Shown here one piece after another: positions 18,244-27,255 of a stretch of DNA of 43,731 nt. The stretch spans positions 1 to 43,731 of the forward strand of contig JAKITI010000020.1 of the NCBI GenBank assembly GCA_021648145.1. The letters are read 5' to 3'. Position 1 is the stretch's first letter; every line of letters begins with the position of its first letter. The notes below the pieces were generated by a model that was given only the letters and a program-made list of their open reading frames with translations, was not told where the DNA came from and did no database searches. The position numbers and the translations under genes are program-made. The stretch comes from Gammaproteobacteria bacterium. Its GTDB lineage: Bacteria; Pseudomonadota; Gammaproteobacteria; JAADGQ01.

Positions 18244-19755
18244 ATGTCATCAATCATCCTTTCCACACTTAATGCACGTTATATCCATTCAGCGCTAGGA
18301 TTGCGCTACCTGAAAGCGAATTTGGGTGAATTGCAATCAGAAGCTCACATTGTTGAGTTTATTGTAACAGCTCGTTCTATTGATATAGTTGAGCAGCTTT
18401 TAATGCATCAGCCGCGTATTATCGGGCTGGGTGTGTATATCTGGAATGTTGAGCAGACGACTCAGGTTGTCGCATTATTAAAAGAAGTGCGCCCTGATAT
18501 TACTATTGTGCTCGGTGGCCCTGAAGTCAGCTATGAATGGGATTCACAGCCCATAGTCAACTTGGTTGACTATGTTGTGCGTGGTGCGGGGGAGGTGAGT
18601 TTTAGGCAGTTATGTCAGCAACTTATGAAGGAGGATTTTCCACCGACAAAGGTGATTCCACCCAATAGAGTTCCCCTTTCCGAGATTGTGATGCCCTATG
18701 ACTTGTACACGGATGAAGATATTGAGCATCGCATCCTTTACGTTGAGGCCTCTCGGGGATGCCCTTTTAAGTGTGAATTTTGCCTGTCTGCACTCGATAA
18801 AACGGCATGGCCATTTGAAATTGACCCATTTCAAATGGCCATGAGTAGGCTATATGAGCGAGGTGCACGACGTTTTAAATTTGTTGATCGGACGTTTAAC
18901 CTGAAAATTGACAGCAGTATAAAAATTCTGGAGTTCTTTCTTGAGCGATTAGATGATGATCTGTTTTTACACTTTGAAGTTATTCCTGATCATTTACCTG
19001 AAAAATTGAATGCGGTGATTCAAAAATTCCCAGAAGGGTCATTACAGTTTGAAATTGGTATTCAAACATTTAATACTGAAATACAAAGCTTAATTAGTCG
19101 CAGGCAAGATACTGAAAAAAGCAAGGCAAATATTCGTTGGTTACGCAATGAAACTCAAGCACATTTACACACAGATTTGATTCTGGGTTTGCCGGGTGAA
19201 AATATTGAAAGTATTGCGCTTGGTTTTAATCAGTTAGTTGCTTGCAAGCCACATGAAATTCAGGTTGGAATCTTAAAACGACTGCGTGGAACGCCACTGG
19301 TTCGGCATACTGATATGTATGAAATGAAATATGCACCTTATCCACCGTATCAGATATTAAGTACAAGTCTAATTGATTTTTTTACGATGCAACGATTAGT
19401 GCGTTTTGCGCGCTACTGGGATTTAATTGCAAATAGTGGGCGCTTCAAGAATGCCTTACCGCTTATATTAGAAGATCAACCCTTTGAGCGTTTTATGCTG
19501 CTCAGTGACTGGTTGTTCGAAACAACTGGGCAGACACATAAGCTTGCATTGCCTCGTTTGTTTAAACTGTTATACGAAGGGTTAATTGAGTGTTATTCGT
19601 TAAATAAACAGGTTGTTTCAGATGTGTTATTGCGTGATTTTAGCGAGAGCGCTCTAAAAGGAACGCCTGCTTTTATTGATAAGAGTAGCAGAAAAAAAGT
19701 GTCTAAAAAAAGTTCAAGAACTGTTTTTAGACAAAAACGACATATTAGCTCATAG
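18244..19755 (+). CDS. B12-binding domain radical SAM protein with DUF4080-like C-terminus
   Basis: A 503-residue protein. The N-terminal 125 residues are a cobalamin-binding-like domain (IIGLGVYIWN, VLGGPEVSYEW). The radical SAM core starts around residue 165 with the [4Fe-4S] motif C173-x3-C177-x2-C180 in EASRGCPFKCEFC, and a C-terminal DUF4080-type region and a basic Lys/Ser-rich tail follow. The canonical cobalamin-ligating DxHxxG is not evident, so B12 may be bound base-off without His or not at all. Such proteins are often annotated as methyltransferases, but the substrate is unknown. It lies alone between the purF terminator and the convergent cupin gene. Confidence 0.88.
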   Translation: MSSIILSTLNARYIHSALGLRYLKANLGELQSEAHIVEFIVTARSIDIVEQLLMHQPRIIGLGVYIWNVEQTTQVVALLKEVRPDITIVLGGPEVSYEWDSQPIVNLVDYVVRGAGEVSFRQLCQQLMKEDFPPTKVIPPNRVPLSEIVMPYDLYTDEDIEHRILYVEASRGCPFKCEFCLSALDKTAWPFEIDPFQMAMSRLYERGARRFKFVDRTFNLKIDSSIKILEFFLERLDDDLFLHFEVIPDHLPEKLNAVIQKFPEGSLQFEIGIQTFNTEIQSLISRRQDTEKSKANIRWLRNETQAHLHTDLILGLPGENIESIALGFNQLVACKPHEIQVGILKRLRGTPLVRHTDMYEMKYAPYPPYQILSTSLIDFFTMQRLVRFARYWDLIANSGRFKNALPLILEDQPFERFMLLSDWLFETTGQTHKLALPRLFKLLYEGLIECYSLNKQVVSDVLLRDFSESALKGTPAFIDKSSRKKVSKKSSRTVFRQKRHISS

Positions 19756-19778
19756 GGCACAGAACAGTCATGATTTGT

Positions 19779-20150
19779 TCAAATGAGTAACTCTGTATCT
19801 TCATGAGAGTAGCTAGGGGTGCAACAGCACAATAGTACGAGAGGTTCATCGCCAATATTTTCTATGCAATGTGCTGTTTCAGGGCTGATGCAGATGGTAT
19901 CATTTGGAACCACAGTGAATTTTTTACTGCCAAGTGTCATACGGCCTGTTCCCGTTTTTATATAGTAAATTTCTTCTGTTTTTTGATGTTGGTGAAGCAA
20001 TGTTTTGTTTCCAGTTAGAATCGTCGCTTCCGCAATGCTTTGATATTCACTTGCATGATGATCAGGATGCATCAGCTCTCTGATAATAGAGCCGTCCTTA
20101 GTTATAAAGGGTTCAATTTCAAAGGTATGGGTGATGTGGGTTTTGATCAT
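19779..20150 (-). CDS. cupin domain protein
   Basis: A single-domain cupin of 123 residues. Cupin motif 1 is seen as LLHQHQKTEEIYYIKTGTGRM, with His and Glu metal ligands, and motif 2 as DTICISPETAHCIENIGDEPL. It resembles small cupins related to mannose-6-phosphate isomerase, but no catalytic role can be assigned. ATG 20150 shares its A with the TGA of the upstream lipoprotein gene, so the two are translationally coupled. It converges with the radical SAM gene, leaving a 23-nt gap. Confidence 0.85.
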   Translation of the reverse strand: MIKTHITHTFEIEPFITKDGSIIRELMHPDHHASEYQSIAEATILTGNKTLLHQHQKTEEIYYIKTGTGRMTLGSKKFTVVPNDTICISPETAHCIENIGDEPLVLLCCCTPSYSHEDTELLI

Positions 20151-20803
20151 CAATCTTCCATTTTATTGATGAACGTATCCGCTTCTTTAATTGATGCTTC
20201 CATCTCTTTTATAAGTTTGGAAACGTCGCTTTTGATGCTTCCTAATTCAGAATGAAGCGAAGCGATCGCCTTAGCATTCAGATTATGCTTGAGAAATAAC
20301 ACCTGGTCGCGCAGTGCTGATAATACTGGAGTAATTTTTGACTCGGCTTTTTTCATTGCGCTGATCAGTTTTTTGTACTGACGCTGAGTCTGTTTCAATT
20401 TCTGCTCACTGGATTGGCGCAACTTATTACTTTGATACTCTTCTATTTCCGTTTTCCACTCTTTAAAAAGTGCTTCAGCGACATCTTCAACGCTTTCAAT
20501 GCGCTCGCTGACATCTTCCGCACGGTCAGCACTTCGCTCGTACTCTTTGTTGAGCTGATTATATTTATCTTCCAGTTCACCGCCATCAAAGCTCAATACA
20601 GAGGTAAATTGTTCTAATGCCGATTCAAATTGTTCTTTTGACTCTGTTTGAGCATCACGCGCCTCTTCAACCCGATCCACTAAAATATCACGCTTATGGA
20701 TGCCAACACTCTCCATCGTTTTGTAGTAAGCCGTGGCGCAACCAGTAAGTAAAATGCTGAAGCAAACTATAAACAGCAAGGGAAGGGGCGTAGATGGTTT
20801 CAT
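20150..20803 (-). CDS. DUF2959 family lipoprotein
   Basis: A 217-residue predicted lipoprotein: hydrophobic signal followed by the lipobox LLTGCATAYY, with Cys as the lipidation site at about residue 22. The mature part is almost wholly charged helix and likely coiled coil (RVEEARDAQTESKEQFESAL, then several heptad-rich stretches). This matches the DUF2959 family, whose function is not known. AGGACA lies before the ATG. It is the first of two coupled minus-strand genes (lipoprotein, cupin); the DUF937 gene lies 64 nt upstream on the same strand. Confidence 0.85.
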   Translation of the reverse strand: MKPSTPLPLLFIVCFSILLTGCATAYYKTMESVGIHKRDILVDRVEEARDAQTESKEQFESALEQFTSVLSFDGGELEDKYNQLNKEYERSADRAEDVSERIESVEDVAEALFKEWKTEIEEYQSNKLRQSSEQKLKQTQRQYKKLISAMKKAESKITPVLSALRDQVLFLKHNLNAKAIASLHSELGSIKSDVSKLIKEMEASIKEADTFINKMED

Positions 20804-20867
20804 AGAGTTGTCCTGAACAATGCAGTATAGAGCCTGAAAAAAATCAGGCCTATACTATTTTTTAAAT

Positions 20868-21290
20868 TTAGAATAATTTTTTAGCAATATTTAATGCGCC
20901 GCTCAAACCGCCAATACTATCCAGCAGTGATCCGCCACTACTGGACTGATCAATCACATCTGGAATGGTATCTTTTAGACCGTTCAATGCTGTGCTGGGA
21001 TCTACGCCGAGTTTGGATGCAAATTCAGAGATCTTTGATTCACCAAGCATATTGGTTACTTGGTCTGTAGAGATACTATCATTACTACCATCACCAAGCC
21101 ATGAAGAGACCATTGATGACATATCGCCTGATTGAAGCTTGGAAACCAGCCCCATGATATCGAGATCACCAGCACCACCACTGTTATTTCCGCCTAAAAG
21201 GCCAGTCAAAGCAGAGGCTATATTCCCCGAATCACCAGACCCCCCTATTTTTTTCATAAATATTTCAGCTGCCAGATTAGCAATACTCAT
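20868..21290 (-). CDS. DUF937/YidB-like protein
   Basis: A 140-residue protein of the DUF937/YidB type: MSIANLAAEIFMKK, then a Gly/Ser/Asn-rich linker, SSWLGDGSNDSISTDQV and LASKLG-like helices. The function is unknown. The frame is open further upstream to 21422, but AGGAG seven bases before ATG 21290 and the family N-terminus fix the start there. A hairpin lies just downstream at 20826-20854 (GCCTGA/TCAGGC with flanking TATAG/CTATA), in the gap before the DUF2959 gene. Confidence 0.85.
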   Translation of the reverse strand: MSIANLAAEIFMKKIGGSGDSGNIASALTGLLGGNNSGGAGDLDIMGLVSKLQSGDMSSMVSSWLGDGSNDSISTDQVTNMLGESKISEFASKLGVDPSTALNGLKDTIPDVIDQSSSGGSLLDSIGGLSGALNIAKKLF

Positions 21291-21452
21291 TGTTGTTCTC
21301 CTACGTTTATTTATGATTGTTAATGTACGTTGAAAAAAGTCAAGACAGATAGATTCTATACATCTTGTAATGGAATAATAACTCGGGATGATTTTTATTA
21401 CCATTGGTAATGAAGCGTACATTAAAATTAAGAAAATTTTTTCATAAAGAAC

Positions 21453-21575
21453 ATGGAAGTAGGTGTAAATACTTACTTTGTGTGGTTTGGCGATTTTGAG
21501 CTTGACACGTTGATTGCAATGGGTGGAGAATGGTCGCCCGACAAGGAAATTTGTGAAATATTAAAAAATACATAA
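21453..21575 (+). CDS. possible 40-residue ORF
   Basis: In the 338-nt gap between the divergent DUF937 and OmpA-type genes, an ATG frame encodes 40 residues with protein-like character (TYFVWFGDFELDTLIAMGG, then EWSPDKEICEIL). The upstream AAAGAA is a weak binding site. I do not recognise it; it may be a small gene, a remnant or chance. The rest of the gap is AT-rich with nothing else supported. Confidence 0.3.
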   Translation: MEVGVNTYFVWFGDFELDTLIAMGGEWSPDKEICEILKNT

Positions 21576-21628
21576 CTACATCAAGAACTACCAAGGATGA
21601 TGGTGAGGTGTGAATTTATGAGGGTGCC

Positions 21629-22693
21629 ATGCCAAGAAAAATGATTATTATCTTGAGCCTTTTGGCTATTCTTTTATTGGCTTATTTTTGTATCAAGACG
21701 AAATCTCCTGTTATCGAAGATGATTTGGAGGCACGCTCTGGTGCAGATTTGGTTTCTGAAGGGATGGGATGGGCGAATGTCTCTGCTGATGGTCGCGAGT
21801 TACTTTTGACGGGCAGTGCGCCGACAGAAGCGTTGCGTTCACAAGCGGGCGATATTGTTAAAAATATTTGGGGTGTTAGAGCTATAGATAATCAACTGAC
21901 TGTTGAATCTGAATCAATCGCCGTCGCTGAACCGAAAAATTATGATTTGGTTGTTACTTATGATGGTGTTAACGTTTTACTGGAAGGTTATGTACCTGAT
22001 GAGGCAACACGCAGCGATATTGTTGAAGCCACAAAATTACGTATGGGTGCATCGAATGTCATTGACAAGATGACAATTGAAGCTGGCGCACCAGCGGGTT
22101 GGGGTGATTCGATTAAACGAGCGGCTATTGATCACTTGAGTGACTATACTAATATGACCGCACACTTTCATAATACAGACCTCTCTATTACCGGCTATGT
22201 AGCTTCTGAGAGTATGCGTGACCAATTAGAGCAGCGTTCATCTCAATCACTAACGAATCAATATACCTTGATTGATTTCAACGTGAAACTTGAAGACGTT
22301 GAACCTGTCGTTGTTCATGTTGCTGCAATTGATTGCCAAAATCTATTTAATAATCTGCTTTCAAATCAAAAAATCTATTTTGAAGTGTCCAGAGCTAGGA
22401 TCAAGAGTGAGAGTGACACCTTGCTTGAGAAGTTAGCTGAAGTTGCTTTGAAATGTCCGGATACCAGAATAGAGATTGCAGGGCATACTGATTCTAGTGG
22501 CCCTCGTGCGATGAATCAAAAGTTAAGTGAGATGCGTGCGCAGGCAGTCGTAAAACGACTGGTGGAAAAAAACATTAATTCTAATCGTCTGGTGGCAATC
22601 GGATACGGTGAAATGAAGTCAATTGCCAATAACAAAACAGTCGAAGGTAGAGCTGAAAATCGTCGTATTGAATTTAATATTCTTGGAGATTAA
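21629..22693 (+). CDS. OmpA-family protein with BON-like repeats
   Basis: A 354-residue envelope protein. An N-terminal hydrophobic helix (about 5-22) acts as signal or anchor. Two BON-like segments follow (WANVSADGRELLLTGSAPT and LVVTYDGVNVLLEGYVPDE), then a C-terminal OmpA/MotB domain from about residue 235 with IEIAGHTDSSGP, the conserved peptidoglycan-binding Asp and Arg region, and ENRRIEF. OmpA domains bind diaminopimelate in peptidoglycan. GAGGGTG precedes the ATG. It starts a three-gene set with the DUF4332 protein (3 nt downstream) and a small protein. Function beyond wall binding is unknown. Confidence 0.85.
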   Translation: MPRKMIIILSLLAILLLAYFCIKTKSPVIEDDLEARSGADLVSEGMGWANVSADGRELLLTGSAPTEALRSQAGDIVKNIWGVRAIDNQLTVESESIAVAEPKNYDLVVTYDGVNVLLEGYVPDEATRSDIVEATKLRMGASNVIDKMTIEAGAPAGWGDSIKRAAIDHLSDYTNMTAHFHNTDLSITGYVASESMRDQLEQRSSQSLTNQYTLIDFNVKLEDVEPVVVHVAAIDCQNLFNNLLSNQKIYFEVSRARIKSESDTLLEKLAEVALKCPDTRIEIAGHTDSSGPRAMNQKLSEMRAQAVVKRLVEKNINSNRLVAIGYGEMKSIANNKTVEGRAENRRIEFNILGD

Positions 22694-22696
22694 TTT

Positions 22697-23419
22697 ATGG
22701 GTTATTTAATTTTTCAAATGCTGTTTTGTTTGTTACTTGCAGCAATTATTGGTGGGATTATCGGGTGGATACTGAAATCACTGTGTTGTAAAAAACGAGA
22801 GGATACACTGCTGGACGAAGTGGGAAGTTATAAAGCTCGTATCAGTCAGGCTGAGAGTGAAAATCAAGGCTTTAAAGCATCATTTTTGCGCTTTGAGAGT
22901 GATGCTAATGATATGAATACGCAGATAGTAAGTTTGACAAAAGAGCGTGATCAATTTAAAGAAAAATCCTATGATATTGAAGCATCTGCGTCTTCATTGA
23001 GCGTTGGTGATGCTGATGGCCCTAAAGATACTTATGATATTGAGGAGATAGAAGGAATTGGTCAAGGTTATGGCAAACGTCTGCGCAGCATAGAGATTAA
23101 AACGACAGCAGATCTGATTGCAAACAGTGGAACATCTGAAGAACGAGAGTTGATTGCCCAGACGGTTAAGGTTGAAGCATTCGTCATTGGAAAGTGGGTG
23201 AGCATGGCTGACTTGATCAGGGTTTCCGGTATTCGTGGTCAATTTGCAGAGCTTCTAGAAGCGTCGGGCATTAAGTCAGTTGAGAGTCTTGCCCAACAAA
23301 ATATTGATGCATTGACTAAAAACATGGAGGAGGTGAATGCCAAGGAACACCGCACACGGATTAATCCGACAGAAGAGATGGTTTCTGGATGGATAAAAGC
23401 GGCTAAGGAATTAGCGTGA
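22697..23419 (+). CDS. membrane-anchored DUF4332/helix-hairpin-helix protein
   Basis: A 240-residue protein with one N-terminal membrane helix (about 5-27, Gly/Ile-rich), a Cys-Cys-Lys-Lys stop-transfer, a coiled-coil linker (about 40-95) and a C-terminal DUF4332-type domain beginning with IEEIEGIGQGYGKRLR, a helix-hairpin-helix-like motif of the kind that binds nucleic acid in other proteins. A second such turn is LIRVSGIRGQFAELLEASGI. The combination of membrane anchor and HhH is seen in other DUF4332 proteins, but the role is unknown. It follows the OmpA-type gene by 3 nt. Confidence 0.75.
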   Translation: MGYLIFQMLFCLLLAAIIGGIIGWILKSLCCKKREDTLLDEVGSYKARISQAESENQGFKASFLRFESDANDMNTQIVSLTKERDQFKEKSYDIEASASSLSVGDADGPKDTYDIEEIEGIGQGYGKRLRSIEIKTTADLIANSGTSEERELIAQTVKVEAFVIGKWVSMADLIRVSGIRGQFAELLEASGIKSVESLAQQNIDALTKNMEEVNAKEHRTRINPTEEMVSGWIKAAKELA

Positions 23420-23455
23420 ATTTTGTTAAAAAACACTACGGTGGAGAAATAAATT

Positions 23456-23668
23456 ATGTTTAAAGACAGTGAAATGATATCAAAGCAGACACATGAGCTT
23501 AATTATGTACTTAAAAAGTATGAAAAAAAACAGAGTGAAGCCAATAGAGAAAAGATGATTGCTTTACTTGATGGGTTTATTAAATTCGAAGAGTACAAAC
23601 CTCATATGCGTAAAGAATTTTATCAGTATATTGAGGATAAAAACGCATTTGATGACATGGAAAAATAA
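23456..23668 (+). CDS. small charged protein, unrecognised
   Basis: A 70-residue, highly charged, probably all-helical cytoplasmic protein (KKYEKKQSEANREKMIALLD). GGAGA lies at good distance before the ATG, and it follows the DUF4332 gene by 36 nt, which makes it credible as a gene. No family is recognised and no signal or membrane segment is present. Confidence 0.6.
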   Translation: MFKDSEMISKQTHELNYVLKKYEKKQSEANREKMIALLDGFIKFEEYKPHMRKEFYQYIEDKNAFDDMEK

Positions 23669-23680
23669 ATATAATTTTGT

Positions 23681-23716
23681 ACCTCTGGTCATGAATTTTC
23701 ATTTGTGGTCAGAGGT
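23681..23716. other. hairpin between the small-protein gene and the TAXI gene
   Basis: ACCTCTG and CAGAGGT pair over a 22-nt loop. No T-run follows, so it is at best a weak terminator or an RNA-processing structure. The rest of the 151-nt gap shows nothing further. Confidence 0.4.
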
Positions 23717-23819
23717 TCATGCCTCATTATCCCCATAGCTTTTTTATTGCCAAATTATGATTTGTACCGTGCCCCACTCAACGAATCGACTTGTATCCTT
23801 CAGGTAATTTTTTGTTGTT

Positions 23820-25112
23820 ATGAGAAAGTTACTTCCTGTAATAATTGTCTCTCTTCTTGTCACTGTTATCCTATTAGGCTTATGGGCCTATTTTGACAAA
23901 ACCAAAACCCAAAAAATACGAATTGCTGCCGGTTCCCAAGGCTCCGAATCTTTTACGATTGCGCAGTCGATTGCTTTAATTGCGGAGCGCTTTAACCCCA
24001 ACCTTATTGTCGAAGTTTTGGAAACTCAGGGTTCAAATCAAAATATGGAGTTGCTTGAATCTGGAAAAGTGCAGATGGCAACCATTCAAGCAGACACAAA
24101 AACCCTGCCTGCCGCCCGTCTAGTTGCACAACTTTATCCCGATGCATTTCAGCTGGTTGTACGTTATGAGTCGGATATTCAAAGTATTTCTGACCTTAGA
24201 GGCAAGCAGATTGCTATTGCGTCTAAAAGCAGTGGGCAATACGATAGCTTTTGGTTTTTAGCCAATCATTATGGAATTTATGAAGGTGATATTGATGCGA
24301 TGTCTATGTCCACTTCCGCTGCAAATTGGGCTTTCATTTCTAATGCGGTTGATGCTGTATTCAGAGTGAGAGGGCCAGGTAACCCTTCTATTTTGGAGTT
24401 AATAGAGAAAGTCCCTTCACGCATTATTGAGACTGATCAGGCAGCCGCACTTAAGCTAAAAAATCCAACACTGGATATAGGGGTCATTCCAAAGGGTTCT
24501 TATCAGGGCGAACCTGCTCTGCCTGAAGAGGATCTTGGAACAGTTGCTGTACAACGTTTATTAATAGCCAACAAAAATGTTTCAAATGATTTGATTCATC
24601 AAGTGACGGAAATATTATTTGAACAACGCAAAGAGCTACTGACATTAGCGCCACTAGCGGGTTTTATTCGCCCGCCTGATCGAACTCAAGGAACCTTCAT
24701 GCCTGTTCATGAGGGTGCTCAAAGCTATTATGACCGAGATAAGCCCTCTTTTTTGCAAGAGCAGGCGGAGCCCATCGCCTTAATGATCACTTTAGTTGTA
24801 CTGTTGATTTCGGGATTAATGCAGTTGCAGCAACGTCGGCAAAAAATACGTATTGATCAATATACGGATCAGGTATTGGCACTTTTTGAAAATATGCACT
24901 CCATGGATGATAATCCACAGCGGATTGCAGCGGCCAGAGCAAAATTAATTCACCTATTGAAAAGTGTCACCCTGGATGTTCGTAGTGGCAAGATCAATAC
25001 TGAAGGTTTCAACTATTTTTCGGTGACTTGGCAAGCAGTGAATGATGTGATTGGTGATGAAGAGATGCAGACTGCATTCAATCAAGCGGCCCTTAAAAAA
25101 GAGCAATCCTGA
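23820..25112 (+). CDS. TAXI-type solute-binding protein with C-terminal membrane anchor
   Basis: A 430-residue TRAP-associated (TAXI family) binding protein. The N-terminal hydrophobic helix (7-24) is a signal or anchor. The binding domain starts at KIRIAAGSQGSESFTIAQSI and includes LRGKQIAIASKSSGQ. A second membrane helix lies near 318-335 (IALMITLVVLLISGLM), then about 90 residues likely in the cytoplasm. C-terminally anchored TAXI proteins occur in other proteobacteria. No TRAP permease (DctM/DctQ) is in the window, so a sensory or regulatory role is as likely as transport. The ligand is unknown; glutamate-like compounds are bound by some relatives. The gene shares one base with the next gene (TGATG). 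Confidence 0.82.
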   Translation: MRKLLPVIIVSLLVTVILLGLWAYFDKTKTQKIRIAAGSQGSESFTIAQSIALIAERFNPNLIVEVLETQGSNQNMELLESGKVQMATIQADTKTLPAARLVAQLYPDAFQLVVRYESDIQSISDLRGKQIAIASKSSGQYDSFWFLANHYGIYEGDIDAMSMSTSAANWAFISNAVDAVFRVRGPGNPSILELIEKVPSRIIETDQAAALKLKNPTLDIGVIPKGSYQGEPALPEEDLGTVAVQRLLIANKNVSNDLIHQVTEILFEQRKELLTLAPLAGFIRPPDRTQGTFMPVHEGAQSYYDRDKPSFLQEQAEPIALMITLVVLLISGLMQLQQRRQKIRIDQYTDQVLALFENMHSMDDNPQRIAAARAKLIHLLKSVTLDVRSGKINTEGFNYFSVTWQAVNDVIGDEEMQTAFNQAALKKEQS

Positions 25113-26185
25113 TGCAATTTTTATTGAAACATAAAAAACGTATCGCCCCCACTCTTTTCTGTCTGGTTTTTATTTTAACTTCAGCGGTTGTTTATCAGAA
25201 AATGTTCTCTAAAGCGGTCGAGAGCACCAAAAGTGATCTGATGCTTTTCAGGGATCTGCGGCAATCAAAGCTTGAAAGTTATTTTGATACTTTACGCGCA
25301 GAGATTACTTTCTGGAGTGGTAATGGTGAGGTTCGTTTGTTGCTGGAGGCCATGAATGAAGCCTGGGCGAAGCTTGGAGATGAGGCCACTCTGAATTTAC
25401 AAAAAAAATACATTGATAAATCATTGGATGGCTCTTCAGATGATACCGATTACGACCATTTGCATAGTGCAGCCCACACTATTTTTAGTAAGTTTCAAAA
25501 AAATCGAGGTTACTACGATGTTTTTCTGATTGATGTTAAAGGTCATGTTATTTACAGTATTGAAAAAGAGCCTGATTTTGCAACAAATTTAGTCGATGGG
25601 CGATGGAAAGATACATCGCTTGGAAAGGTTTTCAGAGCGGCTATCAACAATAAAAAACAACAAGCAGTTGAATTTTCTGATTTTTCTTCGTATGAACCCA
25701 GCCAGGGTAAGCCCGCACTTTTTGTTGCCTCGAAGATTTCTGATATTGATGGTGAATTGATGGGGGCTTTGGTGTTTCAAGTGCCCAATCAGGCTATCAA
25801 TAAGATCATGCAGGTCACAACAGGTATGGGCGAAACGGGAGAGACTTATATTGTAGGCAAAGATTTTTTAATGCGCAGTCAATCTCGTTTTTATAAAACC
25901 TCATCAGTATTGAAAATACGCGTTGAAACCGAGCCTGTAAAAAGAGCATTTAAGGGTGAAACAGGCGCACTGGAAGCATTGGATTACCGTGATATTGATG
26001 TGTTCTCTGCTTATGGGAGCTTTAAATTTGATAAAACAACATGGGCTGTATTAGCTGAAATTGATAGTGATGAGGTGTTACAACCCGTCATGCAGAGATT
26101 TTTATACTGTATTGCAGGAGTATTTTTATTGATGTTGCTGGTTTCCGTGCTGCTGTTCATTTCATTTCGTTGGGTACTACGTTGA
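25112..26185 (+). CDS. membrane Cache sensor protein with no output domain
   Basis: A 357-residue protein with a membrane helix at each end (about 11-29 and 331-352) enclosing a periplasmic domain of some 300 residues. The domain has dCache character: long N-terminal helix (DLRQSKLESYFDTLRAEI), YYDVFLIDVKGHVIYSIEKE as a PAS-like strand pair, and GMGETGETYIVGKDFLMRS as the membrane-distal/proximal junction seen in chemoreceptors. It stops five residues after the second helix with no HAMP, kinase, GGDEF or methyl-accepting part. It must signal through a partner, or act as a binding protein. Its ATG overlaps the TAXI stop and its TGA overlaps the start of the PotD-like gene. Confidence 0.8.
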   Translation: MQFLLKHKKRIAPTLFCLVFILTSAVVYQKMFSKAVESTKSDLMLFRDLRQSKLESYFDTLRAEITFWSGNGEVRLLLEAMNEAWAKLGDEATLNLQKKYIDKSLDGSSDDTDYDHLHSAAHTIFSKFQKNRGYYDVFLIDVKGHVIYSIEKEPDFATNLVDGRWKDTSLGKVFRAAINNKKQQAVEFSDFSSYEPSQGKPALFVASKISDIDGELMGALVFQVPNQAINKIMQVTTGMGETGETYIVGKDFLMRSQSRFYKTSSVLKIRVETEPVKRAFKGETGALEALDYRDIDVFSAYGSFKFDKTTWAVLAEIDSDEVLQPVMQRFLYCIAGVFLLMLLVSVLLFISFRWVLR

Positions 26186-27255
26186 ATAAGGCTCTCTCAA
26201 GGCGTAATTTTTTACAAGCAGCGGCGTTGGGGTTGGCAATGCCTCATGCATTGTTGGCAGAGCCGCGACAAGCTCATAAGCCATTGCGTTTCCTGAATTG
26301 GGACACCTACATCGGCCAAACAACATTAAGTGATTTTACGCAACGAAGTGGGGTTGAAGTTGCGATGGATGTGTTTACCAGCGAGGCTGATTTTGTTGCA
26401 AAACTATTAATGAGCAATCCGCGTTATGATGTTGCAGTGGCTTCTGATTATAGCATCATGCGTCTAATTCGTGCTGAACTGTTAACACCACTGGATCGAT
26501 CGTTGATTCCCAATATTAGCAATATCAACCCGCAGTTTATGGATGCTGAGTTTGATAAAGGTCGTCGCTATAGTTTGCCATATATGTGGGGAACACTAGG
26601 AATTGGTTATCGAAAATCAGCGGTGAAGGGACCCGTTGATAGCTGGAAACTGTTACTGGACTCAGATAAATATTCAGGGCGTATTGCAGTGCTGGATGAG
26701 CAAAGCACACTGATACAGATGGCCTTGAAATACCTAGGCTACTCCATCAATACCACTGATGCAGGCGAGATTAAAAAAGCAGGTGCTTTGCTAGTCAAGC
26801 AAAAACCACATATCAAATATTTTGCTGGAGATAACGGGCAGGATTTGCTGCGTGACGGTGAGGTGGATCTGGTCATGGAGTGGAATGGCGATATTTTACA
26901 AGTGATGGAAGAGGATGATGATATTGCTTATGTCGTACCCAAAGAGGGTTCACTCGTGTGGCAGGATAACCTTTGTATTCCAAGGCGAGCACCTCATGTA
27001 ACGGCAGCACATCAGTTTATAAATTTTATTTTTGATGCTAAAACAGGGGTTGAACTGGCTGAAGAGATTGCCTATGCGACACCTAATTTGGCAGCATTGG
27101 AATTGGCTTCTAAAAGCTATCAAAAAAACAGAGCGATATTCCCATCACAAGAGACGTTGGCACGCTGTGAATCTGCCAGATATGTGGGGAGCCGAGTGAG
27201 TCAACTTTATAACGAAGCCTGGAATCAGATATTAAATGGTGAGGTCAGTAAATAA
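26182..27255 (+). CDS. Tat-exported PotD/PotF-like solute-binding protein
   Basis: A periplasmic binding protein of the spermidine/putrescine family. The twin-arginine signal SRRNFLQAAALGLAMPHALLA is near the N-terminus, and the mature part opens with LRFLNWDTYIGQTTLSDF, close to PotD. Further family regions are SLPYMWGTLGIGYRKSAV and DLVMEWNGDILQVMEED. No ABC permease or ATPase (PotABC) is adjacent. The start is uncertain: TTG 26182, in a TTGA overlap with the preceding stop, or TTG 26170; there is no ATG. Ligand specificity cannot be fixed. It ends with a 1-nt overlap with the DUF853 ATPase gene. Confidence 0.85.
   Translation: MNKALSRRNFLQAAALGLAMPHALLAEPRQAHKPLRFLNWDTYIGQTTLSDFTQRSGVEVAMDVFTSEADFVAKLLMSNPRYDVAVASDYSIMRLIRAELLTPLDRSLIPNISNINPQFMDAEFDKGRRYSLPYMWGTLGIGYRKSAVKGPVDSWKLLLDSDKYSGRIAVLDEQSTLIQMALKYLGYSINTTDAGEIKKAGALLVKQKPHIKYFAGDNGQDLLRDGEVDLVMEWNGDILQVMEEDDDIAYVVPKEGSLVWQDNLCIPRRAPHVTAAHQFINFIFDAKTGVELAEEIAYATPNLAALELASKSYQKNRAIFPSQETLARCESARYVGSRVSQLYNEAWNQILNGEVSK

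Noticed and set aside
21291-21422. 44-residue N-terminal extension of the DUF937 gene
   Set aside because: AGGAG before ATG 21290 and the family start MSIANLA argue for the shorter form.
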